Assembly (NCBI GenBank): GCA_033239005.1
Contig: BSQZ01000034.1
Coordinates: forward strand, 4,726,501-4,790,500
Direction of reading: 5' to 3'
DNA from: Lamellibrachia satsuma
Lineage: Eukaryota > Annelida > Polychaeta > Sabellida > Siboglinidae
DNA length: 64,000 nt
Below the pieces are notes generated by a model that worked only from the letters and a program-made list of their open reading frames with translations, was not told where the DNA came from and searched no databases. The position numbers and the translations under genes are program-made. Below, piece after piece: positions 62,300 through 64,000 of this stretch. Each line of letters starts with the position of its first letter. Position 1 is the stretch's first letter.

Positions 62300-62950
62300 G
62301 AAAGAGTAAGCAGTGACGAAATACTATTTATGTGCTCCAAACATAAGAGCTGCTTCGGGTGACGCTAAATAGAAGAATATTAACTCGAAATTTACATTCA
62401 GAATTCATTAAAATGAATATGAATGATACTATATCCAAGCACTCCAAATGTCGAACAAAAACATTATTTAGCATAGTAGTACATCGTTTGAACTATGCTT
62501 TATCAAGGTTGACTTATCCTGTTTTCATTGAATTGAACCTGTAATTGCTGGTTTGTCTACATCAACACTGATAGTACATATAAGTAATTATATCAGTACC
62601 ATTTTGGGTTCAATTTATTTCAGGTCTCAGTATATCCTTTTCGTGGCGTGCTCATATTGTTTAAATAAATAACTTATTTACCATTAAATCCAAAGACGTA
62701 TTTAAAGTTTGAATATTCTAAACAATATGCCCACAAATAGTCAAGTAATTTAAATATAAAACTAAATCATAACATAGCTCAATTGACAACATACTCTGAA
62801 TGATTCCCCCCAAAAAATACAGATTGTAAATTATAATATGTAACAGCCTGAGCAGTGCACAGTGGGGATACACGACAACGAACAATGACGGTATATGATT
62901 GGGTAGATGATTGGGCAGAGGCTCAATTCCTCATTCTGATTCACGACCCC
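62300..62950. other. Intergenic or upstream intron of the receptor pseudogene
   Basis: No signal-peptide exon for the receptor was recognised here. AT-rich, without repeats known from the window. Confidence 0.35.
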
Positions 62951-62959
62951 AAACTTCCC

Positions 62960-64000
62960 AGCTCTTTCAGCAGTGGTTGATGGCGGAGAGGTGACAACCC
63001 AGACGTCATCTCTGTTACCATCCAGATGGCAGGATGCTGTAACAGGATTGTGATGGATCCAGTTTCACACTCCCAACATAGACCCATTGGCCTACAGATG
63101 AACGCAGTGATCACCCTTCAAAATGTTTTATTCCGCCGACGGTTCAACCTCAAAGAGTCAAACTGGATCGGTTATGCGCAACACCTAGATGCATATATTA
63201 AATGCATAACATCGACAGCAGAAAGCTACAGCCAGTTCGTAGATGCCGTACGAAGGACTGCAAGGGAGAACATCCCTCGATAATGTAGGAGAAACTACGT
63301 CCCTGTTCTGAATGTATAAGCAATACATACATAATTATGAATCAGACCCCTTTGCTGAAGATACCACCGAGGCGGGCGAGCAGCTGATGAACACTAGAGA
63401 GTTTTTGCAAGCGCACCGATCTCGGTTCCCTTCCCGATCCCGATCTCGCTACGCGTACTACGTCATCGCTTCGTGTGTTTACACGATCGGGGCTGCGTCG
63501 AGGAGATAGGGAAAACACCGATCTCGTAGGTGCAATCGGTTAGTGGTCTCCCTATCTATATTACGTTGAAATTGTGGTTGAATAAAAAAAACAATTCTAT
63601 AGCATTTGTACGTAAAACTGTTGTTGACTAATTAGCTGCCCTATTTTAATTGCCAATGGGCTTAGTGCATCGGAAAATAGAGTTTTAGATGCGCACTGTC
63701 TACTGTAAAAAAATACACGAAACCATCGACGGCACCGTAGATTTAGATGTAGACATCGCATTGTAGATCAGTCCTATTGTGTAAACTATCTCAGAGGAAC
63801 GCCGTAAAGCATGGCATACTCTCATTGAATCTACGGACATGACACGCAGCAGCAAGAAGGCTTGGGCAAATATACGAACATGTTGCAATAAACCAAGTCG
63901 CTCACCAACTGTCACTAAATGGACGTACGCCAAACAGACAGCCCAACGCACCTCTTGATCAAATCAAATAAAATCCATTTTGACACCGAATATCTGTAAA
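62960..64000 (+). mobile_element. Jockey-like LINE, broken, runs off the right edge
   Basis: End of an endonuclease domain and the following linker: GDNPDVISVTIQ, SQHRPIGLQMNAVI, FRRRFNLKESNWIGYAQHLD, ARENIPR, then in other frames NYVPVLNECIS, DPFAEDTTEAGEQLM. After a gap of about 380 bp it resumes with EERRKAWHTLIESTDMTRSS, KKAWANIRTCCNKPS. These are typical pre-RT linker motifs of Jockey-type elements. Several shifts. The RT itself would lie beyond 64000. Confidence 0.8.

Overview
This is a non-coding-rich animal nuclear genome window. It has split genes with GT-AG introns, long (AT)n, (AC)n and (ACGC)n microsatellites, tRNA-headed SINEs and many broken non-LTR retrotransposons. The gene families (a somatomedin-B/cysteine-rich ectodomain fused to a family-B-type seven-transmembrane receptor, a CTHRC1-like secreted protein, and a secreted immunoglobulin plus chitin-binding protein) suggest a marine invertebrate, probably a lophotrochozoan such as a mollusc. 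No species can be fixed from the sequence.

Left third (1-28 kb). A LINE remnant opens the window. Three copies of a CTHRC1-like gene lie on the minus strand, in different states of decay. Copy X (7506-3298) has signal-peptide, middle and core exons, but no C-terminal exon in the window. Copy Y (25.3-20.9 kb) has clean middle, core and C-terminal exons, but a broken first exon. Copy Z is a lone damaged C-terminal exon at 14.4-14.6 kb. Shared SINE and intergenic blocks (9.3, 11.1 and 25.3 kb) show that the area grew by segmental duplication. LINEs then inserted at 5.3-6.4, 16.9-19.7 and 22.5-23.5 kb. An exact 89-bp tandem array lies at 25.9-26.6 kb.

Middle (28-38 kb). This is mostly mobile-element debris and minisatellites: a nested LINE with endonuclease, RT and tail pieces at 30.2-32.1 kb, a 36-bp minisatellite inside an open frame that starts like a secretory protein (32.4-32.8 kb), a reversed LINE copy (33.1-34.3 kb) and a 45-bp minisatellite (34.3-34.6 kb).

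Right part (38-64 kb). A plus-strand receptor gene (38.1-40.9 kb) has a repeated NTTP stalk, a somatomedin-B domain, a cysteine-rich ectodomain and seven membrane helices. An inverted, disabled paralogue lies at 62.3-59.6 kb. Between them, on the minus strand, lies the best discovery: a 12.4-kb gene (58166-45722) encoding a signal peptide, three immunoglobulin domains and C-terminal chitin-binding (CBM14/peritrophin-A) domain(s). This resembles the layout of the VCBP innate-immune proteins of lancelets and sea squirts. Exon phases require that exactly one of two central exons is used: either a 1480-nt exon coding a low-complexity stalk with QTIQA repeats, or a 175-nt exon coding an extra chitin-binding domain. 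They are therefore predicted to be mutually exclusive. A Jockey-like element runs off the right edge.
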